64,000 nt of DNA from Bacteroides clarus YIT 12056 (GCF_900129655.1 NZ_FQWK01000003.1:496001-560000), one strand, 5' to 3'; shown: positions 26,985 to 36,472, counted from the stretch's first letter. The notes: generated from the letters alone by a model not told the origin. A program made the numbers and translations.

Positions 26985-27530
26985 TCAAGAAATATTAATC
27001 AACTTATGCGTCTGTAAACTCAGTCTCCATTTCGGATGCTGCATCACGCGCACCACAGTTTCTACCGTATTACTACAAGAACAAGGTTGCAGAAAAAAAT
27101 GCTTGGCAGGCAGTTGTTCATACACGGTAATGTCCTGACTTTCATACACCACTTTCACCTCATCCATGCGGGAAATGCTCAGTTTTGCCCCTCGTTTGGG
27201 CGAGCAAGTCACCCAATCTATATTATCCGGTAGCTCGTGTGTCCCGTTAGTCTCGATACACACATACTTTCCCAGCTGGTGCAGACGGTCTACAAATTCC
27301 CGATCAATCCAAAGCGAAGGTTCTCCACCCGTCAGTATCACCATCATTGCAGGATATTTCCCCACCTCCGCCATGATTTCTTCATCTGTCATCAAAACAC
27401 CCTCTTCATGCTGCGTATCACAAAACGGGCACTTCAGGTTACAACCGGAAAGACGGATAAAAACAGCAGGAGTACCCGTATGAAATCCCTCTCCCTGCAG
27501 ACTGTAAAATATTTCGTTAATCTTTCTCAT
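26985..27530 (-). CDS. queE: 7-carboxy-7-deazaguanine synthase
   Basis: This 181-residue radical SAM enzyme makes 7-carboxy-7-deazaguanine from 6-carboxytetrahydropterin in queuosine biosynthesis. The N-terminus MRKINEIFYSLQGEGFHTG is the family start. The cluster motif CNLKCPFCDT (CX3CX2C) lies at about 31-38, followed by MVILTGGEPSLW. The ATG at 27530 is used rather than a TTG at 27545. Translation is coupled: queD ends 12 nt upstream. The next gene downstream is tRNA-Trp on the other strand. No queC is in view. Confidence 0.94.
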   Translation of the reverse strand: MRKINEIFYSLQGEGFHTGTPAVFIRLSGCNLKCPFCDTQHEEGVLMTDEEIMAEVGKYPAMMVILTGGEPSLWIDREFVDRLHQLGKYVCIETNGTHELPDNIDWVTCSPKRGAKLSISRMDEVKVVYESQDITVYEQLPAKHFFLQPCSCSNTVETVVRVMQHPKWRLSLQTHKLINIS

Positions 27531-27541
27531 AAGCGGTCGTG

Positions 27542-27874
27542 TCAATCTTCTTCATATACGGCTATATTCGACTCGGATTCCTGCACCTCTACTTTAAAAC
27601 AAGTAGGTATTTGGTCGCATATCCAACGCGCAATATTCTCGGCTGTAGGATTAAAAGGAAGAACTTCATTGATATTCCGGTGGTCCAACTGCTCTTTCAC
27701 CACCTGTTTGATATGGCTGAAATCAACTACCATACCATCGGCATTCAACTCTTTGGAACGGCAATAAACTGTGATTATCCAATTGTGACCATGCAGATTT
27801 TCACATTTACTCTGATAGGAAAGCTTCAGACTGTGGGCAGCCGAAACTTCCATTCGTTTAATGACTGTATACAT
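27542..27874 (-). CDS. queD: 6-carboxy-5,6,7,8-tetrahydropterin synthase
   Basis: The 110-residue enzyme converts 7,8-dihydroneopterin triphosphate to 6-carboxytetrahydropterin, the step before QueE. Zn-binding His are in FSAAHSL-like SAAHSLKL and HGHNW, and the motif CENLHGHNWIITV is diagnostic, with the catalytic Cys at 24. The conserved DFSHIKQVV and LDHRNIN motifs follow. It is the first gene of the queD-queE unit; a TACTTTTG box at 27942-27949 is upstream. No preQ1 riboswitch is visible in the leader. Confidence 0.95.
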   Translation of the reverse strand: MYTVIKRMEVSAAHSLKLSYQSKCENLHGHNWIITVYCRSKELNADGMVVDFSHIKQVVKEQLDHRNINEVLPFNPTAENIARWICDQIPTCFKVEVQESESNIAVYEED

Positions 27875-27941
27875 ACTGTTAATACGCTAATTAAAATATC
27901 ATTTATAGTACTGTGCATCTAATGTCACCTCGATGCGACAG

Positions 27942-27949
27942 CAAAAGTA
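27942..27949 (-). promoter_or_regulatory. -7 element for queD-queE
   Basis: The minus strand reads TACTTTTG, giving a leader of about 65 nt. The leader can form a small GCATC/GATGC hairpin. Confidence 0.5.
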
Positions 27950-27983
27950 CAAAAAACTTGGAATTTACACATCAGATTACCAC

Positions 27984-28817
27984 TTATTCATACACACAGA
28001 TAGAATTGGCAACCCGGCGTTCCACTCCACCCGAAGGCGTATTAATGATACCCGTATCGGAATATTCCCCGCTCCATAAAGTAGAAGAACCGCCGCCGTC
28101 AAGATTCAACGCGTCTTTTCCACCCAATACGCGGATCATGTGTGTCAGTTCAGGTATATTGACACCATCCGCCTTTCCTTTCATACGTCCGTCCACAACA
28201 ACAAACAAAATCTTTTTATCTTTCGTAAGCACTATGGCGCTACGCGGATGTTTGGTATTCACAAAACTTTGGTTACAAGCGGAAATATCACACTCTTTTC
28301 CATTCATCAGCATCAAAGGACCGGAAACAAGCACCGTCCCATGCTTCAAGCGACAAGCCTTTTCTTCTTGTTTGCTCCAGGGCAACAATTTCATCCGTCC
28401 TTTCTTTATGAATACAGCTCCATTGGAAACCGTACCCAATGCGCCGTTGGCAGTTGTATCCACCACCACTCCGTTTTTCCGCAAATAACAAACCGAATTA
28501 CCTGCTTTCATATTAAAATAAGAACCATTAACGGCAGCTATTGCTCCCGAACGGTGTGCAGCCACACTGGTTTCCTCTTTAGGCTGATGAATCAGTACAT
28601 CCAGATTGTAATACTTCGGAGTTATTTCGAGTACGGAAACTTCCTGTGGAACACCATATAAAGAATTGAAAAAAGCCTTTCGGCAAAGTACGCCTTTCTT
28701 TAAAGACGTCACCTGCCAATGCGCGGCAACCAAAGCCAAAGAATCCGCAACCGTCTGGGCCGTAGCGGTCCATGCGCAACAAACAATAAACAATAGCAAA
28801 ACGACTTTATTCTTCAT
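27984..28817 (-). CDS. Phosphodiester glycosidase family (NAGPA domain) exported protein
   Basis: This 277-residue protein has a signal peptide (MKNKVVLLLFIVCCAWTATAQ). Its body is a NAGPA/DUF2233 domain with AIAAVNGSYFNMKAGNSVCYL, VNTKHPRSAIVLTKD, and the hallmark NLDGGGSSTLW near the end. Related enzymes cleave N-acetylglucosamine-phosphodiesters or act on polysaccharides. The substrate is unknown. The ATG at 28817 is chosen because it opens the signal peptide. It is divergent from the DUF454 gene, only 20 nt away, so their promoters must overlap. Confidence 0.9.
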   Translation of the reverse strand: MKNKVVLLLFIVCCAWTATAQTVADSLALVAAHWQVTSLKKGVLCRKAFFNSLYGVPQEVSVLEITPKYYNLDVLIHQPKEETSVAAHRSGAIAAVNGSYFNMKAGNSVCYLRKNGVVVDTTANGALGTVSNGAVFIKKGRMKLLPWSKQEEKACRLKHGTVLVSGPLMLMNGKECDISACNQSFVNTKHPRSAIVLTKDKKILFVVVDGRMKGKADGVNIPELTHMIRVLGGKDALNLDGGGSSTLWSGEYSDTGIINTPSGGVERRVANSICVYE

Positions 28818-28837
28818 ATTTTTTCTATTTTTGCGGC

Positions 28838-29197
28838 ATGAAAGCCCTTTATATCCTATTCGGTACACTTTCTTTAATACTCGGCATCATCGGAGTTTTT
28901 CTTCCATTGCTGCCTACAACTCCATTTCTGTTACTTACAGCAGCTCTTTACGTCCGCAGTTCTCCCCGCCTCTACCATTGGCTGTTGCACCAAAAATATT
29001 TGGGAAACTATATCCGTAATTTCCGTGAGAATAAAGCTATTCCGTTAAGAGCTAAAATCATTTCCATATCACTTATATGGATAACAATTCTCAACTGCAT
29101 CTTTTTCATAGCCCCCTATTGGTGGCTGAAAATATTATTGTTACTGATTGCAATAGGAACAAGTTACCATATCCTCTCTTTCAAAACACTGAAATAA
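28838..29197 (+). CDS. DUF454 (YbaN-like) inner membrane protein
   Basis: A 119-residue membrane protein with about four helices. It begins with the family pattern GTLSLILGIIGVFLPLLPTTPFLLL, which contains paired prolines. The loop HQKYLGNYIRNFRENKAIP and a tryptophan-rich last third match the YbaN family. Function is unknown. The start codon lies 20 nt from the start of the divergent gene. Confidence 0.88.
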   Translation: MKALYILFGTLSLILGIIGVFLPLLPTTPFLLLTAALYVRSSPRLYHWLLHQKYLGNYIRNFRENKAIPLRAKIISISLIWITILNCIFFIAPYWWLKILLLLIAIGTSYHILSFKTLK

Positions 29198-29224
29198 AGT
29201 AAAGCCTTGCTTCTCAATTACGAA

Positions 29225-29806
29225 TTACCCTGCTCCTCCAAGCGCCTCAAAGAATTCTCCCAATCCCTTACGGGCATCCGCAAGTTTATCCTCCCAATGC
29301 TTCACCGAATTCTGCCCGATGATATCGGTTACATACTTCACCGCGATGAACGGTGTATTTTTGGTACGGCACACCCATGCCTGGGCATAAGCTTCCATAT
29401 CCACAACATCTCCTTTTACATCCGACAGTTCCGTCAGAAAAGTATCCCCCGTATTACATATTCCTTCGCCCTGCCAATGCAGGCAATAGCCTTTCCGAGC
29501 CAACAGTTCCGCCGAGTTTATCTCACATTCCATATCAAAATCAGTCAACTTCTGCATATCGCGGTCTATGAAATGACGGCATACGAAAATATCCCCCACC
29601 TGATGACGGACAGTACCTGCCGTACCCATATTGACAACTAAATCGGGCTGTGCGCGATTGATAGCTTCCGTAAGATAAAAAGCCGATTTCACCTTTCCTA
29701 TTCCGGTGCGAAGATAGCCCACCTGCACTTCTTCTTCCCCTGTCAAACCGGGAAACTTCAATTCCGTAAATTCACCCTGAACGGCGTAAGTAACTAAAAT
29801 TCTCAT
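29225..29806 (-). CDS. Purine/MTA-SAH nucleosidase family protein
   Basis: The 193-residue protein belongs to the nucleoside phosphorylase/hydrolase (PNP/UDP) family. MRILVTYAVQGEF opens the domain, LVVNMGTAGTVRHQVGD is the base-binding part, and VVDMEAYAQAWVC is the conserved active-site segment with Met-Glu contacting ribose. It probably hydrolyses methylthioadenosine, S-adenosylhomocysteine or another nucleoside, but the fit to classic Pfs is partial, so the substrate is open. The ATG at 29806 is preferred over 29899. A TACCTTTG box at 29897-29904 is upstream. Confidence 0.85.
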   Translation of the reverse strand: MRILVTYAVQGEFTELKFPGLTGEEEVQVGYLRTGIGKVKSAFYLTEAINRAQPDLVVNMGTAGTVRHQVGDIFVCRHFIDRDMQKLTDFDMECEINSAELLARKGYCLHWQGEGICNTGDTFLTELSDVKGDVVDMEAYAQAWVCRTKNTPFIAVKYVTDIIGQNSVKHWEDKLADARKGLGEFFEALGGAG

Positions 29807-29896
29807 ATTCTTTGATTCTTGTTTTATAATATACAAATTCAACACCTCCACGTACTCCGTCTTACCCGGTTTATCCAACTGCACAGATATGGTACA

Positions 29897-29904
29897 CAAA
29901 GGTA
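29897..29904 (-). promoter_or_regulatory. -7 element for the nucleosidase gene
   Basis: The minus strand reads TACCTTTG, about 90 nt upstream of the ATG at 29806. A long leader would result. Confidence 0.45.
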
Positions 29905-30136
29905 TACAATTAGTTCAGTATATAAATTAAATTATCCCACAAATTATTTTATGAAGATTTCAATACACACACAGAAAACCAATCTAAAGTTATTAAGGCA
30001 GTAATCTCCGATATTGCTACGGATTAATATCGGCCATACTATCACTTAAATAGTCCAAAGTTCCCTTTATCCCACATGACATAACCTCTTTTTCCCCTTA
30101 TTTCAGTACATACGGAACATTTTTCTTTGAAAAGCT
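29905..30136. other. A/T-rich intergenic region with one inverted repeat
   Basis: No gene is seen. CCGATATT (30008-30015) and AATATCGG (30026-30033) form a perfect 8-bp inverted repeat with a 10-nt loop. The remainder is A/T-rich and without a clear role. Confidence 0.5.
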
Positions 30137-30166
30137 TTTGTAATCTCCAAGTTAATTGTATTTTTG
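30137..30166 (+). promoter_or_regulatory. Promoter for the zapA operon (TTTG-N18-TATTTTTG)
   Basis: TTTG at 30137-30140 and TATTTTTG at 30159-30166 are 18 nt apart. The start codon at 30187 follows within 21 nt. Confidence 0.7.
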
Positions 30167-30186
30167 TGTACAATTTTGGTGTAGTA

Positions 30187-30480
30187 ATGACAGACGAAGA
30201 AAAGAAGCTATTAAGTACTTTTGAAGCCAGACTGCGGCATTTAATCTATCTGCATGATGAATTAAAACGCGAAAATGCTGAACTTAAGCAACTTCTCGAA
30301 GCTAAAGAGGAAGAATGCGAGAAAGTACGTGCCGATTACAAAGAGCTGGAAACAAACTACACAAACCTAAAAACAGCTACGACAATCAGCCTTAACGGCA
30401 GTGACGTAAAAGAGACGAAACTGCGATTGTCCAAATTAGTGCGTGAAGTCGATAAATGCATCGCTTTATTGAATGAATAA
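30187..30480 (+). CDS. Short coiled-coil protein upstream of zapA
   Basis: This 97-residue, highly charged protein is almost entirely heptad-like helix (LRHLIYLHDELKRENAELKQLL, LEAKEEECEKVRADYKELE), like a ZapB-type coiled coil. The C-terminal KLRLSKLVREVDKCIALLNE is the most conserved part. It is encoded 12 nt before zapA in the same transcript, so a role at the division ring with ZapA is likely. That is an inference from linkage. The ATG at 30187 follows the promoter; the upstream extension is leader. Confidence 0.85.
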   Translation: MTDEEKKLLSTFEARLRHLIYLHDELKRENAELKQLLEAKEEECEKVRADYKELETNYTNLKTATTISLNGSDVKETKLRLSKLVREVDKCIALLNE

Positions 30481-30492
30481 AAAAGAGGATGT

Positions 30493-30783
30493 ATGAACGA
30501 TAAGATAAAGATAAACCTGCAAATGGCAGGGGCCACCTATCCTCTCACCATCAATCGTGAGGACGAGGAAATAGTAAGGGAAGCTGCCAAACAGGTCAAT
30601 ATCCGGATCAATGCGTATCGGGAACACTATCAGAACATCTCTTCAGAGAGGATTATAGCCATGGTGGCTTATCAATTTGCTTTGGAGACCCTTCAGTTGA
30701 AAGACCGTAATGATACTGAGCCCTATACAGCCAAGATAAAAGAACTGACAGAAGTATTGGAATCCTATTTCAAGGAAGGATAA
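30493..30783 (+). CDS. zapA: Cell division protein ZapA
   Basis: The 96-residue protein promotes FtsZ filament bundling at the division site. It has the ZapA domain (KINLQMAGATYPLTINREDEE, REAAKQVNIRINAYREHYQNI) followed by a dimerising helix (LALETLQLKDRN). Length fits the family. It is co-transcribed with the upstream coiled-coil gene, and a long terminator hairpin follows. Confidence 0.92.
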   Translation: MNDKIKINLQMAGATYPLTINREDEEIVREAAKQVNIRINAYREHYQNISSERIIAMVAYQFALETLQLKDRNDTEPYTAKIKELTEVLESYFKEG

Positions 30784-30827
30784 GGAAACAATTTTCTGTT
30801 CCGTTTTTACGAGAGAGATAATATCGC

Positions 30828-30880
30828 GCACTGTACAAAAGCCCCGTCCGGTAACGGACAGGCTTTTATGCAGTGCTTTT
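30828..30880 (+). terminator. Long terminator hairpin between zapA and rny
   Basis: GCACTG (30828-30833) pairs with CAGTGC (30871-30876). Inside it AAAAGCC pairs with GGCTTTT and CGTCCG with CGGACA-side bases, and a T-rich run follows. The stem is long for a terminator, so a small RNA ending here cannot be excluded, but the region (about 100 nt) is too short for 6S RNA. Confidence 0.75.
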
Positions 30881-30910
30881 TATTTATATACTTAAAAACA
30901 AATTAATAAA

Positions 30911-32449
30911 ATGACAGTAGTTACAATAGTAGTATCCATTGCCTGTTTCATCGTCGGCGGATTTGCTTCGTATATGTTCTTCAAGCATGGATTGAAGTCC
31001 AAATACGACAGCATCCTTAAAGAAGCCGAGGCTGAAGCGGAAGTGATTAAAAAGAATAAGTTGCTGGAAGTAAAGGAAAAATTCCTGAACAAGAAAGCGG
31101 ATTTGGAGAAAGAGGTATCACTCCGTAACCAAAAGATACAGCAGGCAGAGAATAAGTTGAAACAACGCGAACTGGTACTGAACCAGCGTCAGGAAGAAAT
31201 TCAGCGTAAGAAGATGGAAGCCGAGGCGGTGAAAGAGAATCTGGAAGCCCAATTGGTAATCGTTGACAAAAAGAAAGAGGAACTGGAACATATGCAACGC
31301 CAGGAAATCGAAAAGCTGGAAGCAATTTCAGGCCTTTCCGCCGAAGAAGCCAAAGAGCGTATGGTAGAATCCTTGAAGGAAGAAGCCAAGACGCAGGCGC
31401 AATCCTATATCAATGATATCATGGACGATGCCAAACTGACAGCAAGCAAAGAAGCCAAACGTATCGTTATACAGTCCATCCAACGTGTAGCGACAGAGAC
31501 CGCTATCGAAAACTCCGTTACTGTATTCCACATCGAATCGGATGAAATCAAAGGACGCATCATCGGTCGTGAAGGACGTAACATCCGTGCGTTGGAAGCT
31601 GCCACCGGTGTGGAAATCGTTGTGGACGATACTCCGGAAGCCATCGTATTATCAGCCTTCGACCCGGTTCGCCGCGAAATTGCCCGTCTGGCATTGCACC
31701 AGCTGGTAACAGACGGACGTATCCATCCTGCACGTATCGAGGAAGTAGTAGCCAAAGTACGCAAGCAGGTGGAAGAGGAAATTATAGAAACCGGTAAACG
31801 TACTACCATAGACTTAGGTATTCATGGTCTGCATCCCGAGCTTATCCGTATCATCGGTAAGATGAAATACCGTTCGTCTTACGGTCAGAACCTGTTGCAA
31901 CATGCCCGTGAAACAGCCAATTTATGTGCTGTAATGGCATCTGAGCTCGGTTTGAACCCCAAAAAGGCAAAACGTGCCGGATTGCTGCATGATATCGGTA
32001 AAGTGCCCGATGAAGAGCCGGAATTGCCGCACGCACTCTACGGTATGAAACTGGCAGAGAAATTCAAGGAAAAGCCGGATATTTGCAACGCTATCGGCGC
32101 TCACCACGATGAAGTGGAAATGACCAGTCTGCTGGCTCCTATCGTACAGGTATGCGACGCCATCTCAGGAGCGCGTCCGGGAGCCCGCCGCGAAATTGTA
32201 GAGGCCTATATCAAGCGTCTCAACGACCTTGAGCAACTGGCGATGTCTTATCCGGGCGTAACAAAGACCTACGCTATCCAGGCAGGCCGTGAATTGCGCG
32301 TCATCGTCGGTGCAGACAAGATTGACGATAAGGCGACAGAAAACCTTTCCGGTGAAATAGCCAAGAAGATACAGGATGAGATGACTTATCCGGGACAGGT
32401 GAAAATTACCGTTATCCGTGAGACACGTGCGGTAAGCTACGCTAAGTAA
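30911..32449 (+). CDS. rny: Ribonuclease Y
   Basis: This 512-residue membrane-anchored endoribonuclease starts mRNA decay. A membrane helix is at about 3-24 ([22 protein letters not shown]). A long charged coiled coil runs to about 190. A KH domain (about 205-270) contains [20 protein letters not shown], and an HD domain (about 330-425) contains [15 protein letters not shown] and [11 protein letters not shown], the HD metal-binding pair. Size and order are standard. A hairpin terminator follows at 32473. Confidence 0.97.
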   Translation: MTVVTIVVSIACFIVGGFASYMFFKHGLKSKYDSILKEAEAEAEVIKKNKLLEVKEKFLNKKADLEKEVSLRNQKIQQAENKLKQRELVLNQRQEEIQRKKMEAEAVKENLEAQLVIVDKKKEELEHMQRQEIEKLEAISGLSAEEAKERMVESLKEEAKTQAQSYINDIMDDAKLTASKEAKRIVIQSIQRVATETAIENSVTVFHIESDEIKGRIIGREGRNIRALEAATGVEIVVDDTPEAIVLSAFDPVRREIARLALHQLVTDGRIHPARIEEVVAKVRKQVEEEIIETGKRTTIDLGIHGLHPELIRIIGKMKYRSSYGQNLLQHARETANLCAVMASELGLNPKKAKRAGLLHDIGKVPDEEPELPHALYGMKLAEKFKEKPDICNAIGAHHDEVEMTSLLAPIVQVCDAISGARPGARREIVEAYIKRLNDLEQLAMSYPGVTKTYAIQAGRELRVIVGADKIDDKATENLSGEIAKKIQDEMTYPGQVKITVIRETRAVSYAK

Positions 32450-32472
32450 ACAAAAGAATTAAAACCATGAGA

Positions 32473-32506
32473 GGAGCGTTGGCAACAGGCCATTCGCTCC
32501 TTTTTT
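32473..32506 (+). terminator. Terminator after rny
   Basis: GGAGCG (32473-32478) pairs with CGCTCC (32495-32500) and six T follow (32501-32506). Confidence 0.75.
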
Positions 32507-32572
32507 ATTTTATCCGCTTCCGGAGTTCACGGAGTTTTCTTATTTTTGTGACTATAAAAAGAGATAAAAGTC

Positions 32573-33328
32573 ATGAAGGAATATTTATTTGAGGTTTGCG
32601 CAAACTCGGTAGAGAGCTGCATTGCCGCCCAAGCGGGTGGAACCGATCGGGTAGAGCTGTGCGCCGGAATACCCGAAGGGGGAACTACCCCTTCGTACGG
32701 TGATATTGTCATTGCAAGAGAAGTCCTGCAAAAAAACAAACTACATGTTATTATCCGTCCGCGCGGCGGTGATTTTCTATACTCTCCTATCGAACAACGC
32801 ATCATGCTAAAGGACATAGACAATGCCCGCCGCTTAGGAGCAGACGGTGTTGTTTTAGGCTGTCTGACGGATGACGGAGAAATCGATATTCCGCTAATGA
32901 AGCAATTCATGGAAGCCGCTCAAGATATATCGGTCACTTTTCACCGGGCTTTCGATGTTTGCCGCAATCCGCAAAAAGCGCTGGAAGACATTATCAGTCT
33001 CGGATGCGACCGTATCCTGACCTCGGGACAGCAAGCCACAGCCGAACTGGGCATTCCCCTGTTGAAAGAACTGCAACAGCAGGCGGCAGGACGTATCACC
33101 TTGCTTGCCGGTTGTGGAGTAAATGAAACAAATATCGCACGTATAGCCCAAGAGACAGGTATCAACGAGTTTCATTTCTCGGCCAGAGAAACAGTAGCAA
33201 GCCGTATGCAATACCGCAAAGAACGGGTGCCGATGGGCGCAACCGTACAAATCAATGAATTTGAACGCAACGTGACAACTAAAGAACGGGTGAAAAAAAC
33301 AATTGGAAAATTGAGAGCCGGGAGTTAA
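32573..33328 (+). CDS. cutC: CutC-family protein
   Basis: The 251-residue TIM-barrel protein was named for copper homeostasis in E. coli, though its true reaction is unclear. Family blocks are FEVCANSVESCIAAQAGGTDRVELC, GGTTPSYG, VIIRPRGGDFLYS, VTFHRAFDVCRNP, LGCDRILTSGQ, and LLAGCGVNETN. It is complete and of normal length. It is convergent with the transglutaminase gene, 13 nt beyond. Confidence 0.93.
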   Translation: MKEYLFEVCANSVESCIAAQAGGTDRVELCAGIPEGGTTPSYGDIVIAREVLQKNKLHVIIRPRGGDFLYSPIEQRIMLKDIDNARRLGADGVVLGCLTDDGEIDIPLMKQFMEAAQDISVTFHRAFDVCRNPQKALEDIISLGCDRILTSGQQATAELGIPLLKELQQQAAGRITLLAGCGVNETNIARIAQETGINEFHFSARETVASRMQYRKERVPMGATVQINEFERNVTTKERVKKTIGKLRAGS

Positions 33329-33341
33329 ATCCCTCACCTAC

Positions 33342-36023
33342 TTACAACTTACCAATCGTTTTCGTCAACTGCTCGCCCAATCCTATTGTATAACCTTGCG
33401 AGATAAAGACTACCCTGTTAAATGTATCCGCAATGATAAATACAGGTAAGGTTTCTTTATGTCTTAACTTCATCGTCTCCGCAATCTGAGATTGAATACC
33501 GTCCGTATCTATACCATAGATAACGGTAGAAGGTAAATCGGGAAAAGATTCTTGAACGAATTTCCCGGGCTGCGCCTCATTCGGGAAAAGCAATACCATC
33601 TTCCGTCCCCACTTTTCCAAATCTGTTTTGCAAGCGGCTATATCACGCAACGCATGGTTGGTAGGTTCCTGGTTAACTCCCAAGATTCCGACAACAAAGT
33701 ACCCCCGTCCGCAGGCTTCCAACAGGCTTTGCTTGGAACTGGCCGCTTGCAGCGGAGTAAAGAGAGACTCCGAATTGAAATTACCTATCACCTGCACTTC
33801 ATCCTTACTTTCACGTACCGCCAACTCGAGATGAGTCGTCTGCCCGGGTTTGATACTGAATTCCGTGATACGGGAAAGCACGCCGCCTTTTGCCAAACGG
33901 GTTCCGGTCACTAAAAGGTAATCTCCGCTATCCAATGATGTCCCTTTCCTCAACAGGCTGCTCCAAGTAGTGCCGCCGCCCATATCAAGGTCACCTTCAT
34001 CGTAAGCCAACAACCGCAATTTCCCCTGCGGAGTTACTTTGGAAAGGGTGAAATGAGAATAATATTTGGGATCGTCCAAAGACTTGATAGGCGGATATTC
34101 AGCGACAAGCTTACCCTTCAGAGGAATAGTTTCCTCCATAGATACAAGGTCTTGCGGATTGCAGTCCAAATCGACATCTGTTGCGCCTTCCGCCCTTATC
34201 AGCTGTACCTTGCCCGTCACCTCGTCTATACGTGCAGGTATACCCATGCTACGCGCCATGGATACAAAGAAAATATCCCGGCTATGCGCATCCGCCAACC
34301 GCGCTCTCCACACGCCTTCGGGAGAAACAGGGTCGCCGCCTAAATTACAATTCTTATCCACACGGATGTTTTCCGCCACCCACTTCACCAATTTCATCGG
34401 CTGTGCCGCATAGGCTTCCATATCTGCTTTTGAAACGACTTTCTTGAAGAAACCTTTGTAGGGAGTCAGCATTTCGTTACTTACACGCGGGTTACGTACA
34501 TAGTTACGGAAAGTCTCCGCATCGGTACGCACGCTGGAGAGCATATGGTCTATCAGTACTTCCAGACCGACATCCCGAAGGTCTTTAGCCGAAATCCGTT
34601 GCAAGAGGTCGATGCCGCCTTTCTTTGACTTATCAGAGCGCAAACGGGTCATAAAGTCACAAATTACCTTATGATTGCCGCGGGAAGCAACCAATATCTT
34701 CGCGACGGCCTCCTCATCCAGCTTATATTTACGGGCAAAGGCGCGCGCCGAATCCTCGGTCATAAATGTCGCCGTATAGGCATTACGGATAGAATCTTCC
34801 TGCGCCAGCCGCCAATCATTCCCAGCGCGTTGCTCCGGTGTCACTTCGGGCAGATTGGCTGTTTCCGGTGGCGGTACGATATCTATATCCATGGCAAAAG
34901 CATCGCCCTTCTTTTTATCAAGTTTCACCGTCAGTTCCGATTGCCTGCCGAAAGAGAGTTTGGCAAAACCGAAGCATCCGTCCTTCGATGCCCACACCAA
35001 CATATCTCCCTTTCCTGCGGTCAATCCACAAGTGCCGCCGGCAGAGGTATATTTGGTAGCCACCGTATAGAATTCCGCATAATTGTAAAGTTTGAATTCC
35101 ACACAGGCGCTATCCACGGGCGTACCGTCCGCATTCACTACGGTTACGGAAGCTTTTGCAGCAGGTGCATAATTGTCAATCACATTGATTTCGGTGTAAG
35201 TGGGAGTAACGGACATTATCTCTTCCTCCCCCTCATAGCGTCCAAAAACTTTTGTATGCATCAGCATCCCCCGACTGGCAGGCGCATTGAACCACCCGAG
35301 ATTAAGAACCGGTTCGGGCTCGCAAGCTCCCAAGAAATGCCATTTACCGTCTGCCCATGCCTCCACCCACGCATGATTATCATCGGTATGAGCCCAACGG
35401 GGCGTATATACCTGACGTGCCGGAATACCTACCGAACGGAGTGCGGCAACCAAAAATGTTGATTCCTCCCCGCAACGGCCGTAAGCCGTACGTACCGTTG
35501 CCAGAGGCGAACTCGTACGCGCATCGGAAGGCATATAAATGGCTTTCTCATGGCACCAGTGGTTCACTTCCAAAATGGCATCCCGCAAAGAAAGAGATTT
35601 CACCCGGTCTTTCAGCTCCTTATAGAATACGACGCGGGCGCTGTCCAAATGCTCATTATTCACCCTCACCGGAAGAACAAAATGCCTGAATACATCTTCA
35701 GGGATAATCTTTCCCCAAGGCATTTCATCGGCAGCCCGCCGAGAAGCACGTACATTCATCAAGTGAAACTCTCCGGAGTAATCCGCAATATCCGCCAAGG
35801 GCATATAAGCATAAAGAAACTCCAAAGCCTCACGCTCGTAAGCAGTGAGAGAAGCATCGAATACGGCAAACAAGTCTCCTTGCGGCATCAAAGTCTTTTT
35901 CTTTTGAAAATCTTGCTCCACACGCGAGCGATAAGCGGCATCCGTCATGAAATGAGAATCGCCGCAAGCAGCCAGCAAACACAGCAAGCCGATTATGCCG
36001 GAAAGAAGAGTGGTACGTTTCAT
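33342..36023 (-). CDS. Large transglutaminase-domain lipoprotein
   Basis: This 893-residue envelope protein has a type II signal with lipobox Cys (LLAAC). The transglutaminase-like core lies at about 165-255 and keeps the Cys (YGRCGEES), His (DDNHAWVE) and a downstream acidic residue of the papain-like triad. A second transglutaminase-like region (about 520-600) has altered residues. The last 130 residues look like a thioredoxin-fold or AhpC/TSA-like segment (KMVLLFPNEAQ, VIYGIDTDG, PVFIIADTFNRVVFISQGY). It probably processes peptides or proteins at the cell surface. The ATG at 36023 is chosen because it begins the signal. Confidence 0.9.
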   Translation of the reverse strand: MKRTTLLSGIIGLLCLLAACGDSHFMTDAAYRSRVEQDFQKKKTLMPQGDLFAVFDASLTAYEREALEFLYAYMPLADIADYSGEFHLMNVRASRRAADEMPWGKIIPEDVFRHFVLPVRVNNEHLDSARVVFYKELKDRVKSLSLRDAILEVNHWCHEKAIYMPSDARTSSPLATVRTAYGRCGEESTFLVAALRSVGIPARQVYTPRWAHTDDNHAWVEAWADGKWHFLGACEPEPVLNLGWFNAPASRGMLMHTKVFGRYEGEEEIMSVTPTYTEINVIDNYAPAAKASVTVVNADGTPVDSACVEFKLYNYAEFYTVATKYTSAGGTCGLTAGKGDMLVWASKDGCFGFAKLSFGRQSELTVKLDKKKGDAFAMDIDIVPPPETANLPEVTPEQRAGNDWRLAQEDSIRNAYTATFMTEDSARAFARKYKLDEEAVAKILVASRGNHKVICDFMTRLRSDKSKKGGIDLLQRISAKDLRDVGLEVLIDHMLSSVRTDAETFRNYVRNPRVSNEMLTPYKGFFKKVVSKADMEAYAAQPMKLVKWVAENIRVDKNCNLGGDPVSPEGVWRARLADAHSRDIFFVSMARSMGIPARIDEVTGKVQLIRAEGATDVDLDCNPQDLVSMEETIPLKGKLVAEYPPIKSLDDPKYYSHFTLSKVTPQGKLRLLAYDEGDLDMGGGTTWSSLLRKGTSLDSGDYLLVTGTRLAKGGVLSRITEFSIKPGQTTHLELAVRESKDEVQVIGNFNSESLFTPLQAASSKQSLLEACGRGYFVVGILGVNQEPTNHALRDIAACKTDLEKWGRKMVLLFPNEAQPGKFVQESFPDLPSTVIYGIDTDGIQSQIAETMKLRHKETLPVFIIADTFNRVVFISQGYTIGLGEQLTKTIGKL

Positions 36024-36383
36024 AAGGTACATATCATTAAGGTTGAGCTGCAAAAGTAACATAAATCACGTGCAAAAGAAAATTTATTTATCCCGAATGT
36101 ATTATCGAGGCGGCATCTTCCCTAAACCATCCTTCGTATTGCCGGAGAAACCGAACGCTCCGGGAAGATATCGTTTCCCTCCTAAGAAATCCCCTTATCC
36201 TCCGAAGATATGTTCCCGTAAAGGGAGGGACTCATCCCTGCCACCTCTTTCCGATCACGTACCAACCGCACGTTCCGCCATATATTTGTAATACCCGGAT
36301 AGCAAAACGATGTGTTTTTTAAGAAAATGAAAGGGTAGACGCAAATTTTTATGTTATAAAACATACTTCTCGCGAACATTTTG
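36024..36383. other. Intergenic region with short inverted pairs
   Basis: No gene is supported. Short dyads occur, such as CGGAG...CTCCG (36133-36152), GGGAA...TTCCC (36152-36169) and TTCCC...GGGAG (36214-36227), and GAAGATAT appears twice 50 bp apart. It lacks the 22-bp periodicity of the three arrays elsewhere in the window. Confidence 0.4.
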
Positions 36384-36391
36384 TATCTTTG
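36384..36391 (+). promoter_or_regulatory. Bacteroides -7 element (TATCTTTG)
   Basis: TATCTTTG is a strong match and stands 31 nt before the small coupled ORF pair starting at 36422. Confidence 0.55.
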
Positions 36392-36421
36392 CAGCGTTAA
36401 TAAGAGAGAAAACAATAAAAG

Positions 36422-36472
36422 ATGTTTAATCGCTTTCCGAAACGCGGAAGGCAAAAAAGAAGACGATTATGA
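36422..36472 (+). CDS. 16-residue basic leader peptide
   Basis: ATG at 36422 opens a 16-residue peptide, MFNRFPKRGRQKRRRL, with ten Lys, Arg or Asn residues. Its stop (TGA, 36470-36472) overlaps the next ATG (36469-36471) as ATGA. This is a classic translational coupling arrangement, seen directly. Whether the peptide is functional or only regulates the next ORF is unknown. Such a short ORF could also be chance, but the exact overlap and the promoter favour translation. Confidence 0.45.
   Translation: MFNRFPKRGRQKRRRL

Noticed and set aside
27875..27941. preQ1 riboswitch in the queD leader
   Set aside because: The leader lacks the preQ1 aptamer bases; only a simple hairpin is seen.
30784..30880. 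6S RNA downstream of zapA, as in enteric bacteria
   Set aside because: Only about 100 nt are available before the terminator, too short for 6S RNA, and no open bubble structure is visible.
36133..36227. Possible fourth dyad array
   Set aside because: Short dyads and one repeated 8-mer exist, but the spacing (18, 30, 30 and 50 nt) does not fit a 22-nt period.
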